Part shown: one piece after another, positions 45,352 to 57,299 of the stretch
Numbering within the stretch: the stretch's first letter is position 1
How the letters are laid out: each line of letters starts with the position of its first letter
Source of the DNA: Saccopteryx bilineata
Taxonomy: Eukaryota; Chordata; Mammalia; Chiroptera; Emballonuridae
Direction: 5' to 3'
DNA: 64,000 bases
NCBI RefSeq assembly: GCF_036850765.1
Contig: NC_089493.1
Span: 298,460,349 to 298,524,348, forward strand
Notes under the pieces: model-generated
Database searches by the model: none
The model's input: only the letters and a program-made list of their open reading frames with translations
What the model was told of the DNA's origin: nothing
Position numbers and translations under genes: made by a program

Positions 45352-45870
45352 CTGGGGAGAAACAAAATCGTGGTCCCGAAAGCGAAGCGGTTGTAGGAGC
45401 AGCCCCGACACAGGCCGGTCCGTGTGCGGCCCGCGGTTCCCGCGCCCCGTCACCTGTGCGCAGCAGCGCGTCCTGGTTCCTCTCCACGTTGCGGCAGCGC
45501 GCCTTCTCCCTGTCGCCCATGGCGGCCACCCCTCCCGGGAGAAGTAGGCGCGGATGTCCCTGAAGGCGCCGGGGTCTGGGGGGAGACGCGGCCACGTGAC
45601 CCGTGTTGCAGCCGGCGGAACCGCCCCTCACTTTGCCGGGCTGCCCCCAGCCCGCCGGCCTGTGCTCACCTGCAGCGAGGCTCACGCCCTGCTCGCCGCT
45701 CCCGCCACCGCCCCGCGGGCCCCCTTCCGCGTCCGTGCTCCGGCCGCCCTGCTCGCCCAGCTCCGACCTGCCTGCGCGGGAGACGGCGCTGAGGCTGACT
45801 GCTTGGCCCACGGGAGCGCAGTCGGGCGCGCGCTCGGGGTGGGACACGTGGGGCCAGCCCCAGGGACACA
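45260..45870. promoter_or_regulatory. CpG island over the 5' part of the PRDM9-like locus
   Basis: A CpG-dense segment covering the KRAB exons and about 300 bases upstream. A segment ending CTGCAG|GTGAGC at 45671 (minus) has a consensus donor and could be an upstream exon, but its product is not recognisable. PRDM9 is not generally CpG-island driven, so the composition itself is notable. Confidence 0.5.
45454..45575 (-). pseudogene. PRDM9: PRDM9-like KRAB exon with one-base frameshift
   Basis: The minus strand starts after a CCCAG acceptor with AFRDIRAYFSREGW, the first half of a KRAB A box. One base is missing relative to the family before the ATG at 45519-45521. The rest (MGDREKARCRNVERN...ALLRTG) therefore reads in another frame, to a CACAG|GTGACG donor. 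The conserved glutamate before the tryptophan is glycine. KRAB is needed for PRDM9 function in meiosis. The ATG lies in a perfect GCCGCCATGG context, so an internal start would skip the shift, but the next exons are damaged. Confidence 0.85.
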
Positions 45871-45889
45871 AGGACGGGCCAGGCCTGGG

Positions 45890-46045
45890 ACTGAAGTCAA
45901 GTCAGTGACCCCCGTGCTCAAGCCAGAGCTGGGCTTTAAACCAGCGACCTTTGGGCTCAACCAGCGACCATGGGGTCATGTCTTATTATCCCGTTCTCAA
46001 GCTAGTCCGTCCGCGCTCAAGCGTGATGAGCTTATTACATTTTCT
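45890..46045 (-). repeat. SINE type A fragment
   Basis: Contains CAGCGACC...GGGCTCAA and CCATGGGGTCATGTC blocks of the type A reverse strand; both ends missing. Confidence 0.65.
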
Positions 46046-46065
46046 TGTTGTTCAAGTGCTCTCTT

Positions 46066-46693
46066 TGTTGTAAGGTACCAAGAAGCTGCAAATTAATATT
46101 GATGTTCTAGGAAGAAAAGATCAGGCTTTCCTGTCCTTTCCTTGGAAAATGGAGGAAAGGAACTTAAAAGTCTCCTGACTTACAAGGATGACTAGGGTCA
46201 TTTGGTTTTAAGTTCTCTGAAAGGATTAAGGTTAACTAAGAAACTTCCCTTTCAATAGGAGGCTGAATTTTCATACCACCTTGCATTGATTGTAGTTCCT
46301 CCCTTTCCTGGAATCTTGAGAGTAAAATACCTCTAGGCTAGTGAAGGAAGAGGAACCCTGAAAGATTTGCAAATGTCCTTGGTTGTGTTACCTTGAGAGT
46401 CTTAATGTTTCTGTGTATCCCCAGACAAATGTTATACTCTTGTTAATAATTGTGCCATAATGTCATGCTCTCTCCCACCCGTGTGTGATCAAGGGTATAT
46501 AAGCAGCTGAACTGTTTTGGGGGCTGCATGCTTTGGGCCTGATGCCCCATGTCAGCCATATGCGGCCGGCATATTTAAAATTTCCTTCTTTAAGAAAACT
46601 CTTCAAAATTCATCTGGACTGGGTGTCTCTATCTGGACTTGATGAAGTGAGGTACAGTGCCTTTCAGAATGTGGGGTGCAGTACTTTATAACA
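46066..46693 (+). repeat. Solo LTR (copy A), plus orientation
   Basis: TGTTGTAAGGTACC...GTACTTTATAACA. TCTT on both sides (46062-46065, 46694-46697) is a 4-base target duplication. Contains AATTCATCTGGACTGGGTGTC, shared with copies B and C on the other strand. Confidence 0.85.
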
Positions 46694-47709
46694 TCTTGAG
46701 TCCTCGATTCTACTCTCAAGTTTATTGAACATCATTATGACTGTTTGCTTTGAATTCTTTATCTGTCCAATTACTCATCTCCATTTCATTACGATATTTC
46801 TCTGGAGTTCTTTTCTTGTTCCTTTATTGGGGGTATATTCTTCTGTCTCCCCATTTTCTTTGACTGTCTGTTTTTGTTCTTTTAAATAGAATGAAATAGT
46901 CATTTCACTCAGTCTTGAAAATGTTGTCTTTGTTACATTGTGTGTTGAACAGTTTCAGCCTGCGGATTGTAGTTGGGGGAGGTGCATGCAGTGCCTGTCA
47001 CTGGCCTGAAAAAGTGGGTTCTGAATGGGCCGCCTGGGGTGTGTGAGCCTTTTTGTCCTTTTAATCTGGGAGGGCTGCCTGGTGTAAAAGGGACTGCGTG
47101 GTGTGTGCTGTGTTCTGTTTTAATTATCTGTTGTCAGAGCACGGTCTGTGCTGGGTTACCTGATTGCTTTCTTGTATCTCACCCCCCATTAGATCCACCC
47201 TTTGTCCTGGTGGGGTAGCCTGGTGCACACACAGCCTTAATTTGTTCACTCTCCACCTTCTCGGGGCTTGGCAGCCCTGTGCACATGCACAACATTGCCC
47301 CCCTCACTCCACACTGGGCCGCAAGGTTTTGCTAGGTTTGTGCTTTCTTTGGGTAGAGCAGCCCGACCAGTGTGAGCAGCAGTGCCCCCTAATCTCTGCA
47401 CTTTCTCTGATCAGGGAGTCCTGTGTGCAGACTATAACCCATTTGCTGGCTCCCCATTTTCCAGGAGGAGTAATGCCAGTAGTGACCCACTATCTCTGCA
47501 CTTTCTCTGGGTCAAATAGTCCTGCAGCCGGTATCAGAGTGTTTGCTAGCTCTGCACTCTCTCTAGGTGGGGGAGCCCCACATGCACATGCAGCTCAGTG
47601 GGCAAAGTGTGGCCTTGCCATACCTACCTGCTGGGTCGATATCCGGGAAGAGGAGCTCTCTTTATACAAGCTACGCTGCCCTCATGATTCTGTTGTATTT
47701 AGCTCCAGG
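46694..47709. other. Unassigned, repeat-like stretch
   Basis: Contains reiterated 'CTCTGCACTTTCTCT' motifs (near 47395, 47495 and 47555) with 60-150 base spacing. Probably a degraded LTR or L1 segment; a 195-codon frame here lacks any known domain. Confidence 0.4.
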
Positions 47710-48935
47710 TGTTGTAAAGTATCTGTACCTCAGTTCCATGGGTTCACATAGAGACACCAAGTCCAGATGAATTTTAAGGACTTTTATTAATGGAGATTTA
47801 TTAAATATGCCGGCTGCATATGACTGATACGGGGCATTTGCAGACCCAAATCGTGCATGCAGGCACAACCCTTGCTGCAGGTTATATACCTTTGCTCACA
47901 CACACACACAGGTTGGCAGGAAAAAGAGGAGGAGGATGGGACACAATTCATTAGCAAGGTTACAACATTTGTCTATAGGATTTATAAAAACATTTCTATA
48001 TATCAAAACTTATAAGGTAACACAATAGCAAAAATGTTATTCTAAATATTAAAAGATATTCCTAAATTTTCTAGTGGTCATTTGCCAATTTTTTTTTTTT
48101 GTATTTTTCTGAAGCTGGAAACGGGGAGGCAGAGACAGACTCCCGCATGCGCCTGACTAGGATCCACCCAGCACGCCCACCAGGGGGAGATGCTCTGTTG
48201 CAACCAGAGCCATTCTAGCGCCTGAGGCAGAGGCCATGGAGCCATCCTCAGCGCCTGGGCCATCTTTGCTCCAATGGAGCCTTGGCTGCAGGAGGGGAAG
48301 AGAGAGACAGGAAGGAGACGGGGAGGGGTGAAGAAGCAGATGGGTACTTCTCCTGTGTTCCCTGGCTGGGAATCAAACTCAGGACTTCCGCACGCCAGGC
48401 TGACACTCAACCACTGAGCCAACTGGCCAGGGCCCATTTGCCATTTTTTGTTTTGTTTTGAGATATATACATTAATTATACATTTTCAGGAGGGGAGGAG
48501 TAGTTTTCCTGCTGCCAGGTGATTAATGCCTGCAAATGGCTCATCAAATAGGAAAATGTTTTCTTAATCCCTCTCTTCCTGCACCTGGCTAACTATTTAC
48601 CTGTTTGCTTAGAGGTGGGGGGAAGGGAGGGAATCCAAATCTCCTTCCCCTCTTTATTTACAATACAATGCTATTGGCCATCCTGAGTTGGTGTAAATCA
48701 CACAAGTATAAAAATTATTTTTACAAAATGTCTCTGTATGCCTAGCCCAAATTATTAAAATGCCCTTTAAGCTTCTTAGTAGAAGGGAGTTTCCTACACA
48801 GTATGTTTCTGCAGGCCAGGAAACTTTCATATTTCCTCCCCCTCCCTTCCTCAAAGGAAGGACAGGACAGGAAAGCCTGACCTTTCCTCCTAAAACATTA
48901 ATATTAATATTGCAGCTTTTGGGTACCTTACTGCA
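47710..48935 (-). repeat. Solo LTR (copy B) with SINE
   Basis: Plus-strand text TGTTGTAAAGTATC...GGTACCTTACTGCA. CAGG on both sides (47706-47709, 48936-48939) is the 4-base duplication. A type B SINE (48093-48434, minus) is inserted, with CATTTGCCA(A)TTTTT on both sides. Confidence 0.85.
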
Positions 48936-49473
48936 CAGGAGGGGTGGCTGGGGGCGTGTTGCAGTGCCCTGTGGGTGGCCATAGAGCCTGGATGGAGCTC
49001 CTGTCTTCTATCCACTTGCCCAGGAGGTGTAAACAGTGGTACTCACTGGTCTCTTTGGTCTTGAATTGTTTCTTCACCTCCTGCAGAGCTCTCATGGTTC
49101 TTCAGCCTTCTATATGCTCCCCCACTCTCTCTCTCTCTCTTTCTCTCTATCTCTCACTCGCTTGTTAAGCAGAAGCTATTTAATTTTTTCTCAGTTGTCT
49201 TTCAGGAGGAATTGCTCTAAGTAAAGGGGTACATTAGATAGGATTTTGGGAGGGTGCAAGCTCAGTGTCCACATGTGCCACCATCTCGGACCCACTGGAG
49301 AGTTCTTAAATAAAGTCTGATATTGGCTGCAGCAACAGGCTGCTGCTCTGATATGCTCTTATTTTTTATATTCGAATGTCTATACAATTTTTGAGACATT
49401 GGTTTTTCCTCTGATTTCAATTAGTTGTTGGATCCAGGAGGAATAGTTCATTTTCACCTCGGTTAACTTTTTT
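48936..49473. other. Unassigned, L1-like or LTR-like stretch
   Basis: Contains GCCACCATCTCGGACCCACT and AATAAAG; no gene. The (CT)n run lies at 49120-49158. Confidence 0.35.
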
Positions 49474-49630
49474 TGTTGTAAAGTACCCAATCCACAATTC
49501 TGCGGGTTTTCATAGAGACACCAAGTCCAGATAAATTTTGAAGAGTTTTATTAAAGGAGGAAATTTATTAAATATGTTGGCCGCATATAGCTTACACGGG
49601 GCACCAATCCGAAATCGTGTGCGTCTATAA

Positions 49631-50286
49631 CCGTGATGGTGAATGTTTTTATAAAAACCACCCACTTTTGGCCCTGGCCGGTTGGCTCAACAGTAGAGCG
49701 TCGGCCTGGCGTGCAGGGGACCCGGGTTCGATTCCCGGCCAGGGCACATAGGAGAAGCGCCCATTTGATTCTCCACCCCCCACCCCCCTCCTTCCTCTCT
49801 GTCTCTCTCTTCCCCTCCCGCAGCCTAGACTCCATTGGAGCAAAGATGGGCCGGGCGCTGGGGATGGCTCCTTGGCCTCTGCCCCAGGCGCTAGAGTGGC
49901 TCTGGTCGCGGCAGAGCGACGCCCCGGAGGGGCAGAGCATCGCCCCCTGGTGGGCAGAGCCTGGTGGGCGTGCCGGGTGGATCCTGGTCGGGCGCATGCG
50001 GGAGTCTGTCTGACTGTCTCTCCCCGTCTCCAGCTTCAGAAAAATACAAAAAAAAAAAAAAAGAAAGAAAGAAAAAAACCCACCCACTTTTGCAGTGTTG
50101 GTCAACCTGGCCCCTCCTGCCCACTAGTGGGCATTCCTGTTTTCATGGTGGGCCAATCACAGTGCTGTTTGGTTGCTCTGCTACCACCCACCATGAAAGC
50201 TGGAATGCCCATTAATAGGCAGGAGGGACCAGGTTGACGAGCACTGCAATAGTGGGCAGCTTTTATAAAAAGGTTCACCATCACAG
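49631..50286. mobile_element. hAT-type MITE carrying a SINE
   Basis: GTCTATAA at 49623-49630 and 50287-50294 is an exact 8-base target duplication. The ends GTGATGGTGAA and TTCACCATCAC are inverted repeats, and the inner arms (CCACCCACTTTTGCAGTG) are related to the foldback MITE at 26249. A type B SINE (about 49669-50075) interrupts it. Confidence 0.9.
49669..50075 (+). repeat. tRNA-derived SINE (type B)
   Basis: A full-length copy inside the MITE; CCACCCACTTTT repeats on both sides as the target duplication. Confidence 0.92.
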
Positions 50287-50539
50287 GTCTATAATATTCT
50301 AGTGGCCGGTTATATACCCTTAGTTATACATGAGCTTTGAAAAAGCCTGACATCACGGCATGAGCTCATAACCTTTGTTTTCTCCTATACAGGTTTGGGA
50401 AAAAGATGAAGGGGGGATGGGACACAATTCATTAGCAAGTTTATAACATCTGTCTATAGGATTCATAAAAAGATGCTTCTACACATTAAAACTTACAAGG
50501 CAACACAACGGTAAAAATGTCACTTTACATATTAAAAGA

Positions 50540-50644
<105 letters not shown>

Positions 50645-51020
50645 TTTTTTTTGGATTTTTTTCCCTGAAGTTGGAAATGGGAAGGCAGTCAGACAGACTC
50701 TCACATGCACCCGACCGGGATCCACCTGGCATGCCCACCAGGGGGAAATGCTCTGCCCATTTGGGGTGTTACTCTGTTGTGACCAGAGCCATTCTAGTGC
50801 CTGAGGCAGAGGCCATGGAGCCATCCTCAGTGCCTGGGCCAACTTTGCTCCAATGGAGCCTTGGCTGTGGGAGGGGAAGAGAGAGATAGAGAGGAAGGAG
50901 AGGGGGAGAAAGGAGAGGTGGAGAAGCAGATAGGCACTTCTGTGTGCCCTGGCCAGGAATCAAACCCGGGACTCCTGCATGCCAGGCTGACACTCTACCA
51001 CTGAGCAAACCGACTAGGAC
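50645..51020 (-). repeat. tRNA-derived SINE (type B)
   Basis: A minus-strand copy ending AACCGACTAGGAC, the complement of a diverged head. Confidence 0.88.
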
Positions 51021-51395
51021 AGACATTCCTATATTTTCTACTGTTCATTTGTTATTCCTTTGTCCAAAGACAGTGGAGAGGTAATTTCCATGAGAACAAA
51101 TGCCTGTAAATGGCCCATTAATATAAGAAAAGGTTTATTTTAATTTTTCTCTTTCTACACCTGGCTAGCTATTCACTCGCTTCCTTATAGGTGTGGGGGG
51201 AGGTCAGAGAATCCAGATCTTCTCCCCTCTGCATTTACAACACAATGCTATCGGCCATCCTGGTATGATGCTAATCACACAAGTACAAAGATTATTTACA
51301 AAATCTCTCTGCACACCTAGTCCAAATTAATAAAATGTTCTTTAAGCTTCCTACAATATTAATATTAATTCTGTAGCTTTTGGTACCTTACAGCA

Positions 51396-52445
51396 ATCCC
51401 TACTGGTTTTATTTCCTAAGTCAAATCCTTGACTTAATTTACTGAAGAGCATGAAGCTGTTGTGTAGAAGATGTTAACTTATAACATGTAATAGATATTT
51501 AACAAACAGCATTAATAGCAATACAGTTCACTAAAGAAATAATATTGCTGATTGATTTCCTACCAATTGTACAAACCTTTGCAACTTACATAAAATTAAT
51601 TGGGTTTTATAACAATTTACTTTTAGTCAGAACTTTTTAACCTTTAGTGATAATTAAGTTGACTTTCTTTTTACCCTAGTTTCCCTTTTCCCAAAGTCTG
51701 ATTAAAAGGAAGTCCTTAGTAAGTTTCTTCATGCACTCACCATACATAAACCAACCAGCTTCTGGTTTGTGGTTGGAGTAGGGCATGCCATTTTTCTTTT
51801 TTTTAATTTTTTTAAATTTTTTTTATTTATTCATTTTAGAGAGGAGAGGGAGAGACAGAGAGAGAGAGTGAGAGAGAGAGAGAGAGGGAGGAGAGACAGA
51901 GAGAGAGAAGTGGGGGAGGAGCTGGAAGCATCAACTCCCATATGTGCCTTGACCAGGCAAGCCCAGGGTTTCGAACCGGTATCCTCAGCATTTCCAGGTC
52001 GATGCTTTATTCACTGCGCCACCACAGATCAGGCAAGCACGCCATCTTTCTACCTTAGCAGCAGTGGGAGTGGTCAGGATCACAGTGTGTGGACCAGTCC
52101 TCATGGGAGTCAGTCCTTGGGTGTTGTACTTGATCTCCTGGTAATGCTGGAAGTGCCTCTTGGACAGTCTTAGAACTGTTTGCTGAGTAACCTGTAAATC
52201 CTGCAAGTACTTAGGGAAGGGGTGATTACATTTCTTTTACAATTTGATTCATGCATTTTATTTTTCCTGAACCTTTGGGTACCTGTGGGCACAATGTAAC
52301 TTCTAATTAGTTTCTAATTAATATTGGGTTCCTTTCCTACTAGCTTTGAGACTGTAGACACAAATGCAGGTCCAATACTAGAATGGGCAAGCTAAACCTG
52401 GAAAGAACCATATATAGCAATTTCCTAACAATTGTCAATTATTTT
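51396..52445 (-). mobile_element. ERV internal remnant (pol end)
   Basis: Parallels the 17.7-19.7 kb part of the tRNA-Thr-type ERV (for example ACCAACCAGCTTCTGGTTTG against ACCAACCAGCTTCCGGTTTG). At 52035-52206 the minus strand encodes GPHTVILTTPTAAKV, the C-terminal integrase segment. A VES-like SINE (51797-52034, minus) is inserted. The rest of the provirus is missing or lost near the gap at 52862. Confidence 0.7.
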
Positions 52446-52461
52446 TATTAAAATCTATTTT

Positions 52462-52838
52462 TTGGCCCTGGCTGGTTGGCTCAGCAGTAGAGGTCGGCCT
52501 GGCGTGCGGGGGACCCGGGTTTGATTCCCGGCCAGGGCACATAGGAGAGGCGCCCATTTGCTTCTCCACCACCCCCCTCCTTCCTCTCTGTCTCTCTCTT
52601 CCCCTCCCACAGCCAGGGCTCCATTGGAGCAAAGATGGCCCGGGCGCTGGGGATGGCTCCTTGGCCTCTGCCCCAGGCACTAGAGTGGCTCTGGTTGCGG
52701 CAGAGCAACGCCCAGGAGGGGCAGAGCGTCGCCCCTGGTGGGCGTGCCGGGTGGATCCCAGTCGGGCGCATGCGGGAGTCTGTCTGACTGTCTCTCCCCG
52801 TTTCCAGCTTCAGAAAAATACAAAAAAAAAAAAAAAAA
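52462..52838 (+). repeat. tRNA-derived SINE (type B)
   Basis: Full-length copy, GGCCCTGGCTGGTTGGCTCAG to an A16 tail, one base short in the head (AGAGGTCGG). Confidence 0.9.
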
Positions 52839-52861
52839 GTAAGAGTTTTCTAATTAGTTTC

Positions 52862-52884
52862 NNNNNNNNNNNNNNNNNNNNNNN
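52862..52884. other. Assembly gap (23 N)
   Basis: Run of N; its true length is unknown, so the distance between flanks should not be trusted. Confidence 0.99.
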
Positions 52885-53240
52885 CTTTGAACTAGTTGTT
52901 ATATTACATGAACTTTATAGATGGATTTTTAGATGGAAATGTTAAGAGTCTATGGAAAAAATTTTCACTTGTGTTGTTTTTCTTTTGGGGAACTCTCTGG
53001 GAACTGTCCTTCACCTGAATGGGGGAGCCTTTATCTTCTGCTGAGCTACAAAGTGGTTTTATAACCAGCTGGACAAATATGAGTTTCGCAAGCCTTTGTG
53101 TGAACATAGATTCTGAACTCATTTAGAAAATAATGAGGAGAGTGGGCCCTGCTAGGTATGGCAGCCCAGATCATGTTTGTCACTGTCATCATGTGACAAT
53201 CTTGAAATAAATGCTGAGGACCTCTGGTGATTTTCATATT

Positions 53241-53288
53241 CTCCCTCTCTCCCTCCCTCCCTCCCTCCCTCCCTCCCTCCCTCCCTCC
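53241..53288. repeat. (CCCT)n microsatellite
   Basis: About 12 units of CCCT followed by T-rich simple sequence. Confidence 0.95.
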
Positions 53289-53339
53289 TTTTGTCCTTCC
53301 TCCCTTCCTCATTTGTTTGTTTGTTTCTTTCTTTTTTTC

Positions 53340-53605
53340 TTTTTCTTCCTAGTGAGAGAGCAAGGGAGACAGACTGACAGACAGGAAGGGAGAGAGATGA
53401 GAAGCATCAATTCTTTATTGCAGCATCTTTGTTGTTCATTGATTGCTTTCTCATATGTGCCTTGACCTTGGGTCCCCAGCTGAGTCAGTGACCCCTTGCT
53501 CAAGCCAGCCACCTGGGGCTCAAGCCAGCAAACTTGAGCTCAAGCCAGTGACCATGCGGTCATGTGTATGATCTCATACTGAACCCAATGTCTCCACGCT
53601 CAATT
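53340..53605 (-). repeat. SINE type A, truncated
   Basis: A minus-strand tail and body; the head is missing. Confidence 0.75.
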
Positions 53606-54127
53606 TAAGTCCTCATATAATTGTATCCTTTCTCTAATGTCCTCTGCTGTGGATGCCCCTTGTAACAAGTTTTGTAAAGGTATTTTGCAATTCTTGGGGG
53701 TCCATGTATAAGTGCTCTGATAATCCCTAATGTATTTTTATTTTCCCATGGGTTTTCCAAATCATCCTTATATATACTTAGTAAATGTACTAGCTTTCTT
53801 AACTTTATCTTTAAATGTCCTATTTCCGTTTATCTAGCTGTTATTGTTCCTGATATTAGGTCTATTGTAGGGCATGATGTTTTCCATTCTTTCCTAATCC
53901 AGTCCATAATGATGCTATTCTGTCCGTATTCTTATCCATTAGCAATGCAAGCAGTTGTTTTAATTTTTGAGTTTTTAATTGCATCTATAACTGATTTTTA
54001 ATTTATTTGTACATAGGAAGGTAATATGTCCTTGTTCATAAATTTTCATTAACCAGTCTACATCTGTATTATTTCCCTAAATTAATGTTTTTCTTAAATC
54101 AGCTAGCTCTGTTCGGGTATATGGATT
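53606..54127 (-). mobile_element. AT-rich, possible older retroviral gag remnant
   Basis: Minus-strand text gives stretches such as NLLQGASTAEDIRERI that look like a retroviral gag, and the DNA resembles in style 60739-61134. The two pieces may be halves of one older element split by the ERV at 54128-60738. Weak call. Confidence 0.3.
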
Positions 54128-54804
54128 TGTTGGAATCCATGGGAGTCTGAAAAGTCCAGAGTAACAGGCTTTATTGAAAGGAAGAAAGGGCCTGACCAGG
54201 CGGTGGCACAGTGGAAAGAGCGTCAGACTGGGATGCAGAGGACCTAGGTTCAAGACCCTGAGGTTGCCAGCTTGAGCATGGGCTCATCTGGTTTGAGCAA
54301 AAGCCCACCAGCTTGGACCCAAGGTTGCTGGCTCTAACAAGGGGCTACTCGGTCTGCTGAAGGCCCACAGTCAAAGCACATATGAGAAAGCAATCAATGA
54401 ACAACTAAGGTGTTGCAACGCGCAATGAAAAACTAATGATTGATGCTTCTCATCTCTTTCCGTTCCTGTCTGTCTGTCCCTGTCTATCCCTCTCTCTGAC
54501 TCACTCTCTGTCTCTGTAAAAAAAATTAAAAAAAAATTAGAAAGGAAAAAGGAACCTGCCAGGCACTTATCTGGGGAGAAGGGCACTTGTACTGTCTAGG
54601 GGAGTGAATTTTATAGGGCTTGGGAGAGCCTGAGGGGATACAGAGTCAAAAGGTCTGGTATGTTCCCTTTTACAGTTTTAGGATTTCAGCTTTTTGGAAT
54701 GCTCCTCCTTGGTTGATCAGCTTTCTGGAACTCTTCTGCCTCAGGAGTGATTGTCTAGTAAGTAAGGGTGAGATCAGGCAGCCAGGTGGAATGACCAAAG
54801 GGCA
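54128..54804 (-). repeat. 3' LTR of tRNA-Phe-type ERV copy 1
   Basis: TGTTGGAATCCATGGGAGTC...GACCAAAGGGCA on the plus strand. A plus-strand type A SINE lies inside (about 54191-54540). AATAAAGCC (minus) is the polyadenylation signal. Confidence 0.9.
54191..54540 (+). repeat. tRNA-derived SINE (type A)
   Basis: GCCTGACCAGGCGGTGGCAC to an A-rich tail; GAAAGGAAGAAA-like text on both sides. Confidence 0.9.
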
Positions 54805-54943
54805 GTTGAGAAATCTATCATTTCTCAACTCTGTGGTATGATAAAAATAGGAAAAGAGGTGGGGAGAAGGAGAGGGTATGGGGTTCAGGAAGGAGGTTTT
54901 TCTCAGACCAGCGGTCTTCTGAAACTACTTCCTGCTGTTATCC

Positions 54944-55160
54944 CTATTGGGGGCCTTCCTCGTTAACCCTTCCCTGGGGCAGTTGGAGTAGAGGTTGTAA
55001 AAGCATTTGATTGTAGGTAATCCTGGAGAATTCTTTCATTAGAGCCTGCAGGAACTTGATAAAGAAAGGGGCAAGCATTAATATCAGGCATAAAATTAGG
55101 AGTGGTCTTATAATTGATACTAGTATGGAGAACAAGGGATTTTTCCACCATTGTTCAAAG
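54944..55160 (-). pseudogene. Retroviral envelope C-terminus remnant
   Basis: The minus strand encodes a hydrophobic segment (PLLILCLILMLAPFFI) followed by a polar tail (QALMKEFSRI), the membrane anchor and cytoplasmic tail pattern of gamma-type transmembrane envelope proteins. It lies just upstream of the 3' LTR. Only this end is recognisable. Confidence 0.6.
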
Positions 55161-56309
55161 TAGGAGTGAATTTATAGGGTTCCAGATTTTTCTGTTTCGT
55201 GATGGCAGGTTTCAGGGTTGATGTGTAGGGTTAGGTAGATTTTTCCAATTTTCTAATTGGTGAAGGTTTGCATGCGGTTCTGTAAGAAACTAGTAAACAA
55301 ACTTAAGAGGCAGAATCAAAAGTTAGAAAAATATATAGGAGAGTGAGTGGACTAATGAAAGGCAATAGTCAAGACACCCAGCTTGTGTGAAACCACTGAT
55401 TCCATGTTTACAAATTCACTGGGCTTCAGAGAAAGAAAGAGAGAATAGGACAGGGCAATGGCCAGTACCCCAGCCCCTAGACCTACTTCTATAGAAATTT
55501 TTAAAGCAACAAGAAAAGGAATTACCTGTATAACTCATTTGGTCCTCAGATTGACAGGTAGTGTATTAGGAACTGGAAGAGGCTAATGGGATGGGATTAG
55601 GTTGATATTTGTGGTGAGATAGATTAGGGTACAAGTTTCTGTCCAAATACTAGGGAGACACATATAGGTGTGGGTCCCACATGAGTAGAAAGCTTCTGAT
55701 TGGCTGAGGCAGGCTGAGAGGTGAATAGAGAATAGGACAAGGGATCAGATTAGTTTCTCTGTTTCTGAGCTCCAGATGGTCAGGGTGGAGGAAAGGATCA
55801 CCCTTAGCAGCAGGGGGAGTTGTCAGGATTATGGGATGTGACCTGTCCCTGTGAAAGTCAGTCCTTGGGTGATGTACTGCTTGAAATGCGTCTTGGACAG
55901 TCTTTGAACAGTTTGCTGAGTAACTTGTAAATTCTGAAAGTACTTAGGGAAAGGGTGGTTACATTTCTACACTTTGCAGCTAGAGTTTAAGTCCTAGTGA
56001 CCACTGCTTGTAGCTGGAATTAGCAGGTCCAACCTACAATAGGCATGGAGCATTGAGACAAGAGGAATAAAGTAGATACTATATATTAAATAAACAATAA
56101 AATCAGACTGTCAATACCCACAGTAGAGATTTTTGAGGGATAAATAAAACTGAAATATTCAAGCAGGTCATAGTAGATGGCCCTCATATTCATAAGAAAT
56201 GAGATCAGTTTATCTGCTAAATGGAAGAAATACCTTAGGCTCGTTGTAAAGCCAGCAGCCACAGCCATCATCACAGCTGCCTGGCCCATGCAGGTTCGCA
56301 TTGGATTTG

Positions 56310-56873
56310 GACAGTTGGTAAAGAAACAATGGAGCCAAAAACTGATGGGCCATCATCTTTAATCCTAGCTTGCACCCAGCAGGCAAGTAAAAACACACAC
56401 TGGGCTCCAAAACCCACTCACATTAGTGCTCACAAAGCTACTGACTTATCCGAGTTTTCTAGAATCAAAGGTTTCTAGCTCACCAGACTTTATTCACGTC
56501 TGTTCCCCATCTCCTTCCTTCTCCCTGCACAAACTCTGCACAAACTGGCCTCTCACTCAACACTCCGCCATCTTGGCTGTTTCTTCTGGCCTCCTCCACA
56601 TGGCCTCTCTCTGCTCTCCTCTCTGCTCTCTCCTCTAATGCTAATCTCAGGAACCAAGAGAACAAGCTCCTATTCTACCCCCTATACATTTTATAGTCTA
56701 GAAATCAAAACCTTTAATCCAGTATACAAAATAGGGAAATCTCTAATACAAAGTCACTTTCTGAGGCATGATAGGATTGTACCACCCCACATCAAAAAGG
56801 GTGGGAAAGGCTTAGTTCTAAAACCAAGCCCCAGGCTACAAGGATCCTACCAGCCCACAGCCTGTCCCCAACA
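56310..56873 (-). repeat. Probable solo LTR of another family
   Basis: On the minus strand starts TGTTGGGGACAGGCTGTGG, contains AATAAAGTCTGGTGAGC and ends near a CA. It lies between the pol and env remnants of copy 1. Boundaries are approximate. Confidence 0.45.
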
Positions 56874-57299
56874 CACATTAATATCACCTGGGTGATGGCT
56901 TCCACATGGGCAGCGCCATCTTTAACAAAGTGAGCATAATATATATATTTTTTTTCTGCCCAACACTCGTGAACGATGTCCTTGGGCCTTCAGGGGCAAT
57001 TGCCAGCATCCAGGGCAAGGTCAGGTCACAGGTAGCTGGAGCAGGGCTAGAAGAGACTGAACCCTCCCTCCATGGAGCAAGGGAACAGCTCAGCTTACCT
57101 TCTCGTGTCCTTCTTTCCACAGCAAAGGTGTGCCAACCGGTGGGGCTGAAAAGCCTGGCAGGCTTCAGTTCAATGACATTTCTTTCCATGCTGGAGTAGG
57201 GCCCTGATGGAATTCTATGAAGACATTTAGGGTGCTGGAGCCTTAAGAGTGTATGCCAAAAGCTTATATTTCCTGATTTCCTTTGGGCCTTATTTGCCT

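Noticed and set aside
45212..45871. A single 219-codon minus-strand gene
   Set aside because: It reads through an intron and two PRDM9-like exons; the matching parts end at splice sites.
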